Of a stretch of 64,000 bases of DNA, positions 22,719 through 33,515 are shown one piece after another. Made by a program: the position numbers and the translations under genes. The notes under the pieces were generated by a model. The model was not told where the DNA came from, did not search any database, and worked only from the letters and a program-made list of their open reading frames with translations. The DNA comes from Anniella stebbinsi (Eukaryota > Chordata > Lepidosauria > Squamata > Anniellidae), in NCBI GenBank assembly GCA_029215795.1, contig JARDYH010000006.1, forward strand, positions 21,839,501-21,903,500, written 5' to 3'. Numbering within the stretch: the first letter of the stretch is position 1; every line of letters begins with the position of its first letter.

Positions 22719-22905
22719 AATGAACCTGTACAATCACAACGGCTTCATCTCGGCCAGCAGCATTCTCTGCCACCACTGAGACATGGTAAACCCCAGGATT
22801 CGCATAGCGGTGTTGGATGGGTTCACCTGTCAATGTGAGGTTCACATAGTTCGCCTTAACGCCATCACCAAGGTTCACTTGGTACTTGGTGTTTAAAATG
22901 TCTCC
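22719..22905 (-). CDS. SORCS2: SORCS2 first PKD-like domain, C-terminal exon
   Basis: Encodes partial residues 362-423, starting GDILNTKYQVNLGDGVKANY and ending AAGRDEAVVIVQVH. It carries the LGDG turn typical of PKD folds and the sequon NLT. The end GTTCATT|GTAAGT is preferred over CAG|GTTCAT because it is a consensus donor and matches the phase-1 start of the next exon. Acceptor TTCTTAG. Confidence 0.96.
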
Positions 22906-24026
22906 CTAAGAAAATAATAACATATTCAGCCCCATCACAAAAACTGATAATGGGAAACAAACAACATTAGACATCAAGGAGTTTGTTACTGGCAATTCTT
23001 TTACTGTGCTGAAGTTGACCACTTTAGTCTCTTGTAATACACAGATATTAAATAAATCAGCTCAAACGTGAGAGACAATTTCAATTGCCCAGGTCCAATA
23101 TCTGCCTGTGGGAGTGCCTCTTTGTTTGTAACTAGAGACATCCCAGGAATTTGACCCATCTTGCCTTGCTTTGAAACCCTGAGGGTTTAAAAATCCTCCA
23201 CAAAATGGGAAGAAAGCCTTCCAACCCCTGAACCTCTGGCTCCCTGCTCATATCAAAATCTGTGCACTCAGGAGAGAAAGATGGAAATAAAGAGCACATA
23301 TGTCTGTTCAGTTTGTGCTGAAAAACAGTGCAAGGTGAATCTTATGATCAGACTAGTTTGGGTTTTTTCCCCACATATCTGGAAAACTCTGAAAAGTTCC
23401 TGAGCCAATCCAAGAGCCTAAAAGGCTGGACAGTGAAAAGTGTGTCCTGATTTACCTGGATTTCAGTGTCATGAATAAATATCTTGCAACAGATCTTATT
23501 CTTATTCTTATTCTCAATTCTACCAACCTATCTGTCAGATTCTGAAATGGTCAAATTGTCAGACTTTACCTGAGCCAATAAACGCTCAAGGTAACACAGA
23601 GCCACATTTCAACAACGCTGGGGGAGCAGTGGTTTGACTTCTCTTGATCTGCTAAAATATTATGCAGCTGTCCAGACCAGAAACGTGACAATCTGGTCAC
23701 AACACAAAATAAGAGACTTGTTGGAATCTTTGGAACAGGAAGTTCTCTCTCCCATCCACTTAAAGTGGCAGTTTGGTTTGAAAAAGGAAAAGGCCTTGTA
23801 TGGTTGTAGAACACCCACTGGTATCTCCTTCCCTCAAGGTTTGGGTTTCTCTAGAAAGAGACTGATCCATCTCTTCCTCCAATAATTCACCATCCCCACA
23901 GAGTGTTGATTCCACTTAGATTTTAGATATAGCTTGGGAATGATCAATAAAAAGGCACTGTCCCCTGCCTCAGGAGATCCTTTCTGTTTCTTTTCAGAGG
24001 ATGGTTCAGCAATCCCCTAGATCAAC
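22906..24026. other. Intron, no recognised element
   Basis: Intron between the two exons of the first PKD domain; nothing recognised. Confidence 0.5.
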
Positions 24027-24456
24027 CTTCCCCAATATTGTGCCCTCCAGATGTTTTGGACTTCAACTCCCATCAGCCACAGCCAGCATGGCCAATGGTC
24101 AGGAATAATGGGTAGGGTGACCAGATAAAATCCAGGTCAGGGCTCATGTAACTTTAACAGTTGTAGAGAAAAGGGAATTTCAGCCAGTGTCATTTGTATG
24201 CAATTTGTTCCTGGTGGAATTCCCTCTTCATCACAACAGTTAAAGGTGCATGCACTATATTAGAGTGACCATATACAAAAGAAGGTAGGGCCCTTGCAAT
24301 TTCACCAGGAACTAATTGCATACAAATGACACTGGCTGAAATTCCCTTTTCTCTACAACTGTTAAAGTTACATGAGCCCTGACCTAGATTTTATCTGGTC
24401 ACCCTAATAATGGGAGTTATACTCCAAAACATCTGGATGGCACCATTTTGGGGGAA
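24027..24456. mobile_element. Inverted-repeat element 'CCCTCCAGATGTTTTGGA', interrupted
   Basis: The left half (TGCCCTCCAGATGTTTTGGA, ACTCCCATCAG) and right half (AACTCC complement, TCCAAAACATCTGGATGGCA) are inverted copies. The 294-bp MITE at 24113-24406 sits in the middle. Related fragments occur at 56610-56740 and 59590-59765. It looks like a common squamate non-autonomous DNA element; class not certain. Confidence 0.7.
24113..24406. mobile_element. hAT-type foldback MITE (copy 1)
   Basis: Ends TAGGGTGACCAGATAAAATC and its inverted copy GATTTTATCTGGTCACCCTA. Almost the whole element is palindromic (ACTTTAACAGTTGTAGAG, CAGTGTCATTTGTATGCAAT on both arms). ATAATGGG flanks it on both sides (24105-24112 and 24407-24414), a perfect 8-bp target duplication as expected for hAT. 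Same family as 61322-61641. Confidence 0.93.
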
Positions 24457-24699
24457 GTTTCTCTATGTAGACGGGAGTGGCCATTTAGGGGACTGCACCA
24501 AAAGTTGGAAACCACACGGCCTGGTTCTGACGGTCTGGGTTGGATGCCCCAGCATGGGCTTAACATCCTTCCTATGCATGTGACTGGAGTGGCCTTTATG
24601 CTTTTAGTGGCTCTTGCAGGGCTTCTGGCTTGGGGACCTGGAGCAGGACAGGTGGATGGATGGGTTCCTTTCCCCAAGGTAGATGTTGAGTAATTCAGT

Positions 24700-24910
24700 C
24701 CCACTTCCTTCTAAGTAATGCAGAAGTTTTGCCCTGCTTACTTGTGAATAGACATGATACTCATGCTTACTTCTGAGTAGGCATTCAGAGACTTGATATT
24801 TGGGATATCATTTGAAAGTGCTACTGAGTGATTCAGTCCTACTTACTTCTGAGAAGACATACAGAAGCCTATCCTGCTTATTTGTGAGTAGATATGCCCT
24901 TACTATAAAT
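24700..24910. repeat. Degenerate tandem 'TTACTTCTGAGTAG' repeat
   Basis: Motifs of the form CTTACTTGTGAATAGACATG, CTTACTTCTGAGTAGGCATT, CTTACTTCTGAGAAGACATA and CTTATTTGTGAGTAGATATG recur about every 45-70 bp. Confidence 0.6.
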
Positions 24911-25114
24911 AAGTAACAATAAGATTTGGGTGTGTGTGTGTGAATTTTTCAGCCAACCCACTTTGGCCCTGCCCACCACTGGAATACAGCCCCTGAGAGC
25001 TTCTCCAAAATGGAATTCAGGCCACAGGCTGAAAAGGGTTTGTCATTCCTGACATATACTTTTCCATCTTCAGATGGAAGACAAATAACTATGTAGATGA
25101 AGAATGTTATTTAC

Positions 25115-25286
25115 CTCATCTTGTTTGACAATGAAAGTGACATCTTCTCCAGGTTTAACAGCCAGGCTCTCCCCTTTGATGCTTATCTGAAGTCCTTTGG
25201 GAGCACTCAGTGGGCACAGGTGCTGAGATACATTCTGCTGCAAATCCACACCATCCTCACATACATTAGATATAACTTTGCGATAC
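25115..25286 (-). CDS. SORCS2: SORCS2 end of 10CC module and start of first PKD-like domain
   Basis: Encodes partial residues 305-361, starting YRKVISNVCEDGVDLQQNVS, with a cysteine at QHLC, then GLQISIKGESLAVKPGEDVT, ending FIVKQDE. Human YRKVVSNVCEGGVDMQQ is nearly the same; SORCS1/3 differ strongly here, which supports the SORCS2 assignment. Acceptor CTATAG, donor GTAAAT, in phase 2, out phase 0. Confidence 0.98.
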
Positions 25287-25424
25287 CTATAGGAAAAAGC
25301 AAACAAGAGAGTATATCTGAGTGCAAAACAGAAATGAACATCAAAACATGGAAAAGGTTGGATCCAAACAGTCATACTTATAGTAGATCCACTGAAATCT
25401 ATGGGCAATATCCAATTGGGCCAT

Positions 25425-25640
25425 GCACACGTGGCCAGTCTCGCTAGTTCAGATCTGGGCATGGCCACGATATCCCACTTCCAGGGGCAAGGACTGACCC
25501 TTCTGGAAACTAGGGTTTTCTTGTGTGTCAAGGCTTGCCCCTGGAAGTATGATATTGGACAGACCTGGGCTGGTGAGACTGGTCATGTGTGGATCAGGCC
25601 CCGCAAGACTGGCCACGCACACACAACCTCTACAGGATAC
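25425..25640. mobile_element. Foldback repeat, class uncertain
   Basis: Imperfect inverted arms: GGCCATGCACACGTGGCCAG and ACTTCCAGGGGCAAG on the left; GCCCCTGGAAGTATGATATT and CTGGCCACGCACACAC on the right. No clean termini or target duplication identified. Confidence 0.55.
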
Positions 25641-26105
25641 TAACTACTACAGGATACAATGAAACTTAAGTTAGTTCAATGACTACTTTTCTATTGATTT
25701 CAATGTATCCACTTTAAGTATGACTAAGTCTGGTTCCAACTCTACATGTCACAGCTTGGAGGGCTCTGATGCCTCCCCACAGGATCAAGTAATCTAGGAA
25801 GCAAGGCAGACAGCACTGCACCATGTCAAGGTGATTGATTCAGGGATGAGACAGGTCTGTAGTTGTGAAAAGGATTGTAGTTAGTTTAGTGTGTGGAGCA
25901 AGCTTCAGGGACTAAAGGCCTTTTAGACCTCTTCCTATTTTGGAGTCTGTGGTATTCACATGGACTCTGAAATGGAGCCAGTAAACACAGCCCCTCAAAA
26001 TTGATCATCATTAGAAATCAATGAATGATAAATTCCAGCTCACTTCATGCACCCAAATTCAACACCGTACACAATAAGGCCAAATAATATGTCCGAAGTT
26101 AGTCC
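25641..26105. other. Intron, no recognised element
   Basis: Mostly unrecognised; a short 'TTTCAATGTATCCACTTTAA' motif near 25700 resembles dispersed reptile repeats. Confidence 0.4.
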
Positions 26106-26109
26106 TCAA

Positions 26110-26620
26110 CTATTCTACTGAGGGAGACAACTACAGATCTGGCTAGGGTGACATATGCCTTAGTTACATCCTATTTGGACTATTATAACGCACTCTACAC
26201 TCTATAACACACTCTCTGAAAAGTGTTTGGACACTTCAACTGGTTCAGAATGATGTGGCCAGACTACTGACCGGGCTGGTTACAAGGACAATTTGCACAA
26301 TTTCTTACAAAAGAAATGGCTAGTGGTTCATTTCCCGGCATAATTCAAAGTGCTGGTTCTGCCCTATGAAGCCCAAGGAGAGACTCTTCTCTCTGTCCTG
26401 CTACTATCAAAGGCACATTAGGCAGGAATTCAAGTGGTGATTGCGTCCAGGCTCTGGTAACCCTGCCAAAGGAGGCCAGGTAGCTTCATCTTTCTTGTCT
26501 TTGTGTAGACATACAAATATGTTTTTATTCAGAAAGGCTTTTTGCTCTTATGATGGGTGCTAAAGTAGATTTTAACTGATGGGTACTGTTTATTCCTTTT
26601 TTATTGATATGTTTTTTAAT
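26110..26620 (+). repeat. Degraded L2-like LINE fragment
   Basis: Plus strand gives decayed RT C-terminal sequence, such as TCCTATTTGGACTATTATAA (SYLDYYN), CAACTGGTTCAGAATGATGTGG (LQLVQNDVA) and TTATTCAGAAAGGCTTTTTG. A matching tail motif (GGAGAGGCGGGTAAGAAATA) lies at 26739-26758 beyond an AT-rich insert. Multiple stops. Confidence 0.65.
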
Positions 26621-27239
26621 AATTATTTTTTATTTGCAAATTTAAAAACTTAAATATTAACATAATACAGAAACCATACATACAAAGAATAATAGATTAC
26701 ATATGCTTGTTCTTTTTTGAGAAAAAATACGATCCAGACGGAGAGGCGGGTAAGAAATAAATCGTTATTATTATATTATTATTACACAGTTCAACACTAT
26801 AAACACACAGTACAGATTATTTAACATTGGTTATTAGGCAGTTTTTAAGGATAATTAATTAATGAATTAGTTAATGGGAGAGTAGACTCCCCCCCAATCA
26901 TGGCTATTTATTTTAATTATTGTTATTTATTTATTTTCCCTCCAGAGAAACTATTGTAACCATAAGGTGTTAAAAGCAGTTGGAACCTGTGTTGGTGCTG
27001 TTGTTTTGTTTGTGTGTGTAATAAAACACGACCATTCCATAGCAAAACTTTCTTTTTCCTTTTGTCCTTTTAGTACATTCAAACGTTGAGTGAGTTCCTC
27101 GGAGAGCCTCTATTTCCCATACTATACCGCACCACTTCCTTGCGTTTGATCCTTTTGCCTCCTTCCAGCATTTAGCTATCAGCATACGTGCTGCTATTAG
27201 GAGAAATCCAACTTGCTTTTTGTGTAATATATTTTGGGT

Positions 27240-27626
27240 TTAATAATAATAATAATAATAATTATTATTATTATTTATTTATTTATAACCCGCCTCTCCC
27301 TCCGGATCGAGGCGGGGAACAACAATAAATATAAAATACAAAGACCACAAAATAGATGAGATATTAAAAACAAATAAAAACCAGTACATCATTAAAAACA
27401 TCTTAAAATTCAACTGGATAGGCCTGCCCGAAGACAGCAGTCTTCATGGCTGTCTTAAATTCATGAAGACTGCTAATTTGTCTAATCTCCTCTGGCAGAC
27501 CATTCCACAGTCTAGGAGCAGTAGAAGAGAAGGTCCTCTGGGTAACACTCGTAAGCCTAGTTCTGGCTGATTTGAGTACGTTCTTCCCAGAGGACCTGAG
27601 TGTGCAGGGCCGTTTGGCCATCAAAT
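27240..27626 (-). mobile_element. L2-type LINE 3' fragment inserted in L1
   Basis: Low end is (ATT)n, then CCCGCCTCTCCCTCCGGATC. The minus frame gives RTFSSTAPRLWNGLPEEIRQ, ISSLHEFKTAMKTAVFGQAY: the conserved end of L2/CR1-group ORF2. L1 ORF2 sequence continues on both sides (EL ALHN above, LIAARMLIAKCWK below). Confidence 0.85.
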
Positions 27627-28104
27627 TTATTATGTAATGCCAATTCTGGTGTTTTTATTACTGTTGTTTCCATTATGATGAAAATTTCTTTAAAAATCTC
27701 TGTCCAAAATCTTTGAATACGTCCACAGTCCCACCACATGTGAACAGAAGTTCCCTGGATCCCACATCCTCTCCAACACAATGGTGAGTAAGACTTGTCT
27801 ATCATTGCTATTCTAGGATGGTGTTAAGTACCATTTTTGTAATATTTTAAGCAATATTTCTGTACATTTAGCTGATGTAGCTTTTAAAGGAAATTTCCCC
27901 CACATTTTTGTCCAGTATTCTTGATGTTTTTTAATAGCCCAGCCAGATTCCCAGGAAGTCCGTAGCCCTTGTTGTGACCCTAAATCCAATTTAGGTAGTA
28001 ATCTATATAGAGTAGTTATTTGCCCTTTATCTTTTTCTGCTGTGTTAACTACCATTCTTTCAAAATCTGTTAGGTTTCTGGTACCTTGTTGTATGATGTA
28101 CTGC

Positions 28105-29375
28105 TTTCAAATAAATATGGATATTATTATTATCATTATTATTATTATTACTATTATTATTTATATACTGCTCCATTGTCAAAGCTCTCTGGGCGGTTTA
28201 CAAAATTTTGAAAGATTGAACATTAAAAAGTAAATATACAAAATTTAAAACCATAAAACATAACAACAGTTGATATTTTAAAACATTTTAAACTTTTACG
28301 CCTGGCCAAATATTCAGTTAAAAACCTCAACTTAAGCTGTTAAAATGTATGGGAGAAAAGAAAAGTTTTGACCTGACACCGAAAGGATAACAGTGTTGGT
28401 GCCAGGCGGGCCTCATTGGGGAGATCGTTCCAAAATTGGAGGGCCACCACAGAGAAGGCACTCTCCCTTGTTGCTGTCCTCTGAGCTTCCCTCAGAGTAG
28501 GCACCCGGAGGAAGATCTTAGATGTTGAACATAGTGCACGGGTTGGTTCATGTCAGAAGATGCGTTCCGTCAGGTATTGTGGTCCCAAGCTGTGTAAGGC
28601 TTTATAGGTTAAAACCAGCACCTTGAATCGGGCTCGAAAACGTACAGGCAGCCAATGAAAGTGGGCCAGAATTGGTCTTATATGTTCAAACCTCCTGGTC
28701 CCTGTTACCAATCTGGTCGCTGCATTTTGCACAAGCTGCAGCTTCTGAACTATCTTCAAAAGCAGCCCCACGTAGAGCACATTGCAGTAATCTAACTTGG
28801 AGGTTACCAGAGCATGGACAACTGAAGCCAGGTTATCGCTGTCCAGATGGGGTGTAGCTGGGCCACCAACCGAAGTTGGTAGAAGGCACTCCGTGCCACC
28901 GAGGCCACCTGAGCCTCATGTGACAGAGATGGTTCTAGACGAACCCCCAAGCTACGAACTCGCTCCTTCAGGGGGAGTGCAACCCCATCCAGAACAGGTT
29001 GAACACCCTCCATTCGGTCAGCAGAACCACCCACTAACAGAATCTTAGTCTTGTCTGGATTGGGTTTCAGTTTATTAGCTCTCATCCAGTCCATTGTCGC
29101 AGCCAACCACTGGTTCAGCACATCCACAGCCTCACCTGATGAAGATGAAAAAGAGAAGTAGAGCTGCGTGTCATCAGCATACTGATGACAACACACTCCA
29201 AAACTCCGGATGACTGCACCCAAGGCTGTTTCTGTGCCAAAACCAGGCCTGAAACCCGACTGAAATGGATCCAGATAATCGGTCTCATCCAAGTGTGTCT
29301 GGAGCTGGCCCACAACCATCTGCTCAAGGACCGTGCCCAGGAATGGAACATTTGCCACTGGCCAATAGTTATTAA
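28105..29375 (-). mobile_element. L2-like LINE, RT domain and 3' UTR, inserted in L1
   Basis: Minus strand reads VPFLGTVLEQMVVGQLQTHL, FQSGFRPGFGTETALGAVIR, the catalytic QYADDTQLYFS, MDWMRANKLKPNPDKTKILL, then VQNAATRLVTGTRRFEHIRP and HFHWLPVRFRARFKVLVLTY. The 3' UTR runs down to (ATT)n at 28120-28160. Source family of the many short L2 tails in the window. 5'-truncated; about 1.27 kb. Confidence 0.93.
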
Positions 29376-31145
29376 GATTTTACAGGATAGTTGATAGCAT
29401 GCTAACCATGTAATATTTGTATTCCTCAATGATGTCCTCCAGACAGTCCTAGATATGGATGATGAGTCTGTATAATAATGCATTAATCTATCCAGTTGGT
29501 TGTTTTTTAAAGTCTTTTTATTTATCATTCTCTCTTTTAGGTGAAAATCCGGGTGTCCACAAATTGGTATAATGGAGATATTCCAGGCATCAGTAATTCC
29601 TTTCTGTATTTCCAGGCCTTCAATATGGAAATAATGCTTGTATGTTGTTGTATGCCCTTTTAAATTTCTTTTTTAATGAAAGGTAGTAATGTGAGGTCTG
29701 TATCTTGAAATAAAGACTTTTCTATACAAACCCAATGTTTGTCTTGCGAATCATTAATTATAGACATTAAGTGTCTTAGCTGATAGGCTTCATATAGTTT
29801 TAATTGGGGTATTCTCCATCCTCCTTCTTTGATCTTCTTATATCTTAATTTTTTTGGTGCCCTATGTCAATTTTGATTGCCATTTTTTTTTAAAAAAATG
29901 GTGCAATATCCATAGGTAGTTCATAGAACAAATATGTAAATTTGGGCACCACCATAATCTTTATAACCGATATTCTGCTCAATAATGACAAGTTCATTTT
30001 GTTCCATCTTTTAATATCTGCTATTATTTGCTTCCAGATTCTTCCATACTTTAATTGGAGAGATTTGTTCATTTTTTTTTTAAATTTGGACTCCTAATTA
30101 ACTCCCTTGATATTATCGTTTCTTAATTTGTCTGCTAGAAATTCAATTACCAGATCAAATAATAATGGGGATAGGGAACATCTCTGTTTGGCACCAGATT
30201 GAATTTTATATTTTATTATTGAACTAATTGTCGCTGACGTTTAAGCATAGATTGTTTGTAGAATATGTGGGAATTTGGAGCTGAATTTATATACTTGTGA
30301 AATATTTTAGGTTTACACTGTCAAGATCTAGAACCAGAATTGCTAGTGGTATTTTAGATTTTTTGTGTGAGTGATTATACTATACAGTCTTCTAACAGGA
30401 TCCGCTATGTACCCTTTTGGAATAAATCTAAACTGGTCAGGATGAATTATTTTCCCTATCACTGTCTTTAATCTGTTTTCCCATAAAGTAGCAAAAATGT
30501 TATAGTCCACATTTAATAATGAGATGGGCCGATATGAATCTGGAAGTTCTGGAGCCTTACCAGGTTTTAATAAGAGTAATCCTTGATTGTTTCCACATAT
30601 CTGGTAGTAGTGTTTAAAGACTTCTGAAAGTTGTGGAAGCAATAATTCAGCATATGCTTTATAGAATTCAGCTGTAAAGCCATCAGGGCCTGGTGCTGTA
30701 TTCAGTTTTTTTATAACATTTAATTAGTATTTTCCGCATTTCATTTGAACTTTAAGTTTTTGTTCCTTCCTCAGTTGTAAAAGCTACAATTCTGTTACAA
30801 TTTTCCCTTTTTTTCTCTATTTGCCAACATTCTTTATCCTTTTCCATCACATTCATATTATCTTTGTTTAAGATAGAGCAAATCTACCGTTGTTTTATCA
30901 ATGTCTAGCAGATTTAATTCTGTTATTTTCCTTTCCATTTTTTGTTGAATAGCTTGTGAGCCAGTACATTTAGGACTTCTATGTTTTTTTCTAATTCTGA
31001 TTTCTGTTTTTTAGTATTATTCCGAATAATGGCCATTGCTTTAATATACTGCCCTCTTATTACTGCTTTCATACAATCCCACCTCACCCCTTTCGAAGTG
31101 TCATTAATATGATTTTCTCTTAATTGATCTGCTTTCATGTTTTAA

Positions 31146-31525
31146 GTATAATTTTATATTTTAACTTATATTTTATTGCTGTTAGCAATTGTCTGTAGTG
31201 GAAAGATGGGTTATAAAATGAACAAACAAATGAAGAAACATTACTAGTGCAATATGCAGGCAAATTTTTTGAAATATGAGGTACATTGCTTTCAGAGGTA
31301 TCAGTTAAGACTTTTTTTTCTCATCTCAAAAGTGATATCACCCCTTCAGGTCATATGAAATGGAAGATACTTTTCACATTAAAAGTACTGGATACAACAA
31401 AACACTTTGTTTAGTCAGGGATTATCAACCCTTGAGTACCTATTTAGGAAGGCAAATAATACAAGGAAGCAAGGGGGGAAAAGGCAGGAAGGCAGGGGTA
31501 CTTTTCACAGCAAAATACTACCTAC
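31146..31525. other. Intron, no recognised element
   Basis: Sequence between the L1 and the 10CC exon; nothing recognised. Confidence 0.5.
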
Positions 31526-31654
31526 CCTGTACTGCTTCGGTAGGCCTGTCCTAAGACGCAGTCTTCAGGAGGAGTTTCAGGGTTAAACCAAAAGTCAGCA
31601 AAGCACATATTAGACTCAGATTTTGGCAGTGCTGAACGCTCAAACCCATAATCA
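31526..31654 (-). CDS. SORCS2: SORCS2 10CC cysteine-rich exon
   Basis: Encodes partial residues 261-303: (C)DYGFERSALPKSESNMC, FADFWFNPETPPEDC, VLGQAYRSST. The two cysteines and DYGFERS/FWFNP belong to the 10CC module that packs against the VPS10 propeller. Acceptor CTGTAG, donor GTAGGT, in phase 2, out phase 2. Confidence 0.96.
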
Positions 31655-32435
31655 CTACAGGACAACAACAAAAAAATAATTGTTCAATGGAAGTAACTTT
31701 GCAAGGAGTTTTTCAGGAGTTGCGAGTATGTAAAAATTACTCCTTGTTAATCTTAGATATGAGCGATTCATACTGTACGTAGTCTGGGGAGCACAAATAC
31801 ACTGGGAGGGCATCCCATGCCAGGTGTGCATGGGTCCTACAGCTCTCCTGTATTTACCATGTAAGGAATCTCCTGGGTCCTGCAGCCAGAATTGCAACCC
31901 AGGACACAGCAGGCACCAAAGCAGCCATTCTGCCTGTCACCTGCAAGTTCTGCCCAAATGCTCAGGGTGCAGTCTGGAAAGTACAACATTTATGGAGAGG
32001 CCTGCACCCTACCACCATGGAATGGCCCTTCAGTGCTTCTGTGAGGACTTGGGCAGCAGGATTCCCATCATAAAGGATCACTGTTACTGCAGTGCCATGG
32101 CCTCCTCCAGCAGTACAGTTCTAACATGATTGTGGCATGGTGGAGTGGGCGCCACAATGTTGCTGGTTCCCATGGAGTAAACGTGGATGCTGGCAACTGC
32201 CAGGATCGTTTGTGCCAGTAGAGAGTCCTCTACGTGCAGGGCCCAGGAATTGGTACATATCCACTGTCAACACATTATAGATGCAATCCATGTCTCTTTG
32301 GAACTGTCTGCAATACTCCAATGTATTCTAGCTAATGTGGATTCTATATCTCATGTGATGACTTCAGTGCTAAACTGAGGTTTAAGTCACAGGAGCTGGA
32401 ACTGGGTTCTGAAGATCTGTTCCCATAATGTTCAA
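31655..32435. other. Intron, unrecognised
   Basis: GC-richer segment with short open frames on both strands (for example 31824-32129) but no recognisable domain. Could be a decayed transposon. Confidence 0.4.
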
Positions 32436-32439
32436 TCTC

Positions 32440-32515
32440 TTAATTTTTGTAAACCGCCCAGAGAGCTTCGGCTATGGGGCGGTATATAAATGTAATAAAT
32501 AATAATAATAACTGA
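32440..32515 (+). repeat. L2-like LINE 3' terminus
   Basis: TTTTTGTAAACCGCCCAGAG, GGCTATGGGGCGGTATATAA, then (AAT)n. A clean sense copy of the L2-like tail. Confidence 0.9.
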
Positions 32516-32774
32516 CAGTTGTGTGGAATGACATGGGCCATATGATCTTTATCTGTAGGTCCTTCTGAGTACCTTCCATCCTTATTCAGGTTAACTGAGG
32601 AGGATTTTAATAAAATAAAATGCTACATGCAGGATGGGGAGGTGCAAGGAATGCTAAATGACTGACTTATTATTAAAGTGGAAGAGAAAAGAAAATGTGT
32701 GCCGAAAAACCTGAACTCCATCTAAAATGCGTGACTGCTGCACAGAGCATATAGTTCCCATATGATGATTCCAT

Positions 32775-33105
32775 TTGCATTGGTTACCAGTTCATTTCTG
32801 GGCCCAATTCAATGATCTGGTTTTGACCTTTAAAGCCCTAAAAGATCAGGCACCAGAAGAGCTGAAGTACAGGTTCATCGTACATCTGTGGCTAACTGTG
32901 CACTCAGATCAATAACTCAGGAGTCTGTTCCATGTTCTACCATCCTAAGCCAGCCAGGTAGGCACACAAAGCAGACCCTTTCATTCATAGCCCCACAATT
33001 ATGAAATGCCCTCCAAGGCAGAACCCAGTGGTACAATCATTACTCACCCTTTGGTGTGTGGTGAAGCCAACTAATGTTTGCTGCTGGTGGACAGTTTTTC
33101 TTTTT
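32775..33105 (+). repeat. Degraded L2-like LINE fragment
   Basis: TGCATTGGTTACCAGTTCAT (LHWLPVHF), GACCTTTAAAGCCCTAAAAG (TFKALKD) and a decayed C-terminus with AATTATGAAATGCCCTCC. Stops present. Confidence 0.7.
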
Positions 33106-33381
33106 GGTGCTGTACTTTTTTTAGGCAAACACTTTTTCAAGTGTGTAGATTTTTAAAAATCTATTTGTAAGCTCTTGTGTGGGTCTTTTAGGACTGAAAG
33201 GTGGAATATAAAGTGTTGGCTAACTATTCCCCCATCACCACCATCTCCAAAGAAAGTTTTTTTAAAAATTATCTTTCAAACAGGAGCAAAACTACCTCTT
33301 TTGCTAAGAAATATAACGTTTCCAATATACACAACAGAATATCTAGGTTTAAACCACCACAAAAACTATAGAAAGGCTCAC

Positions 33382-33515
33382 CATAAGAAATCAGAAGGTC
33401 TACACTCACAAACTTTGGAAGTGAGTGCCGACATAAAAGTTCTTCCTTTAATGCACCATGATGAATTCTTCCTCTTCCGAAAACTTCTCTGCTGACCCAT
33501 GATGCAGCGATCACC
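33382..33515 (-). CDS. SORCS2: SORCS2 10CC cysteine-rich exon
   Basis: Encodes partial residues 217-260, starting GDRCIMGQQRSFRKRKNSSW, then CIKGRTFMSALTSKVCECRP and SDFL plus a split Cys. Five whole cysteine codons (including the C-I-K-G and C-E-C groups) plus the split one fit the disulphide-rich 10CC module. Acceptor GTTCAG, donor GTGAGC, in phase 0, out phase 2. Confidence 0.97.

Larger units (their letters stand above)
26795..31145 (-). mobile_element. L1 LINE, ORF2, split by two L2-type insertions
   Basis: Minus-strand pieces in order: linker (VRWDCMKAVIRGQYIKAMAI, 31090-31020), RT (LLLLKPGKAPELPDSYRPIS at 30590-30530; RQRCSLSPLLFDLVIEF near 30170), thumb (ISVIKIMVVPKFTYLFYELP), C-terminal region (TSWESGWAIKKHQEYWTKMW; CWRGCGIQGTSVHMWWDCGR at 27780-27720), and end (MLIAKCWKEAKGSNARKWCG at 27185-27126). 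Insertions occupy about 27240-27626 and 28105-29375. Frames are broken by stops; inactive. Confidence 0.88.

Noticed and set aside
22755..22838. Plus-strand ORF across the first PKD exon
   Set aside because: Antisense shadow of SORCS2 exon 22719-22905.
31824..32320. Possible domesticated transposase in the 10CC intron
   Set aside because: Frames on both strands contain stops and no catalytic motif could be identified.
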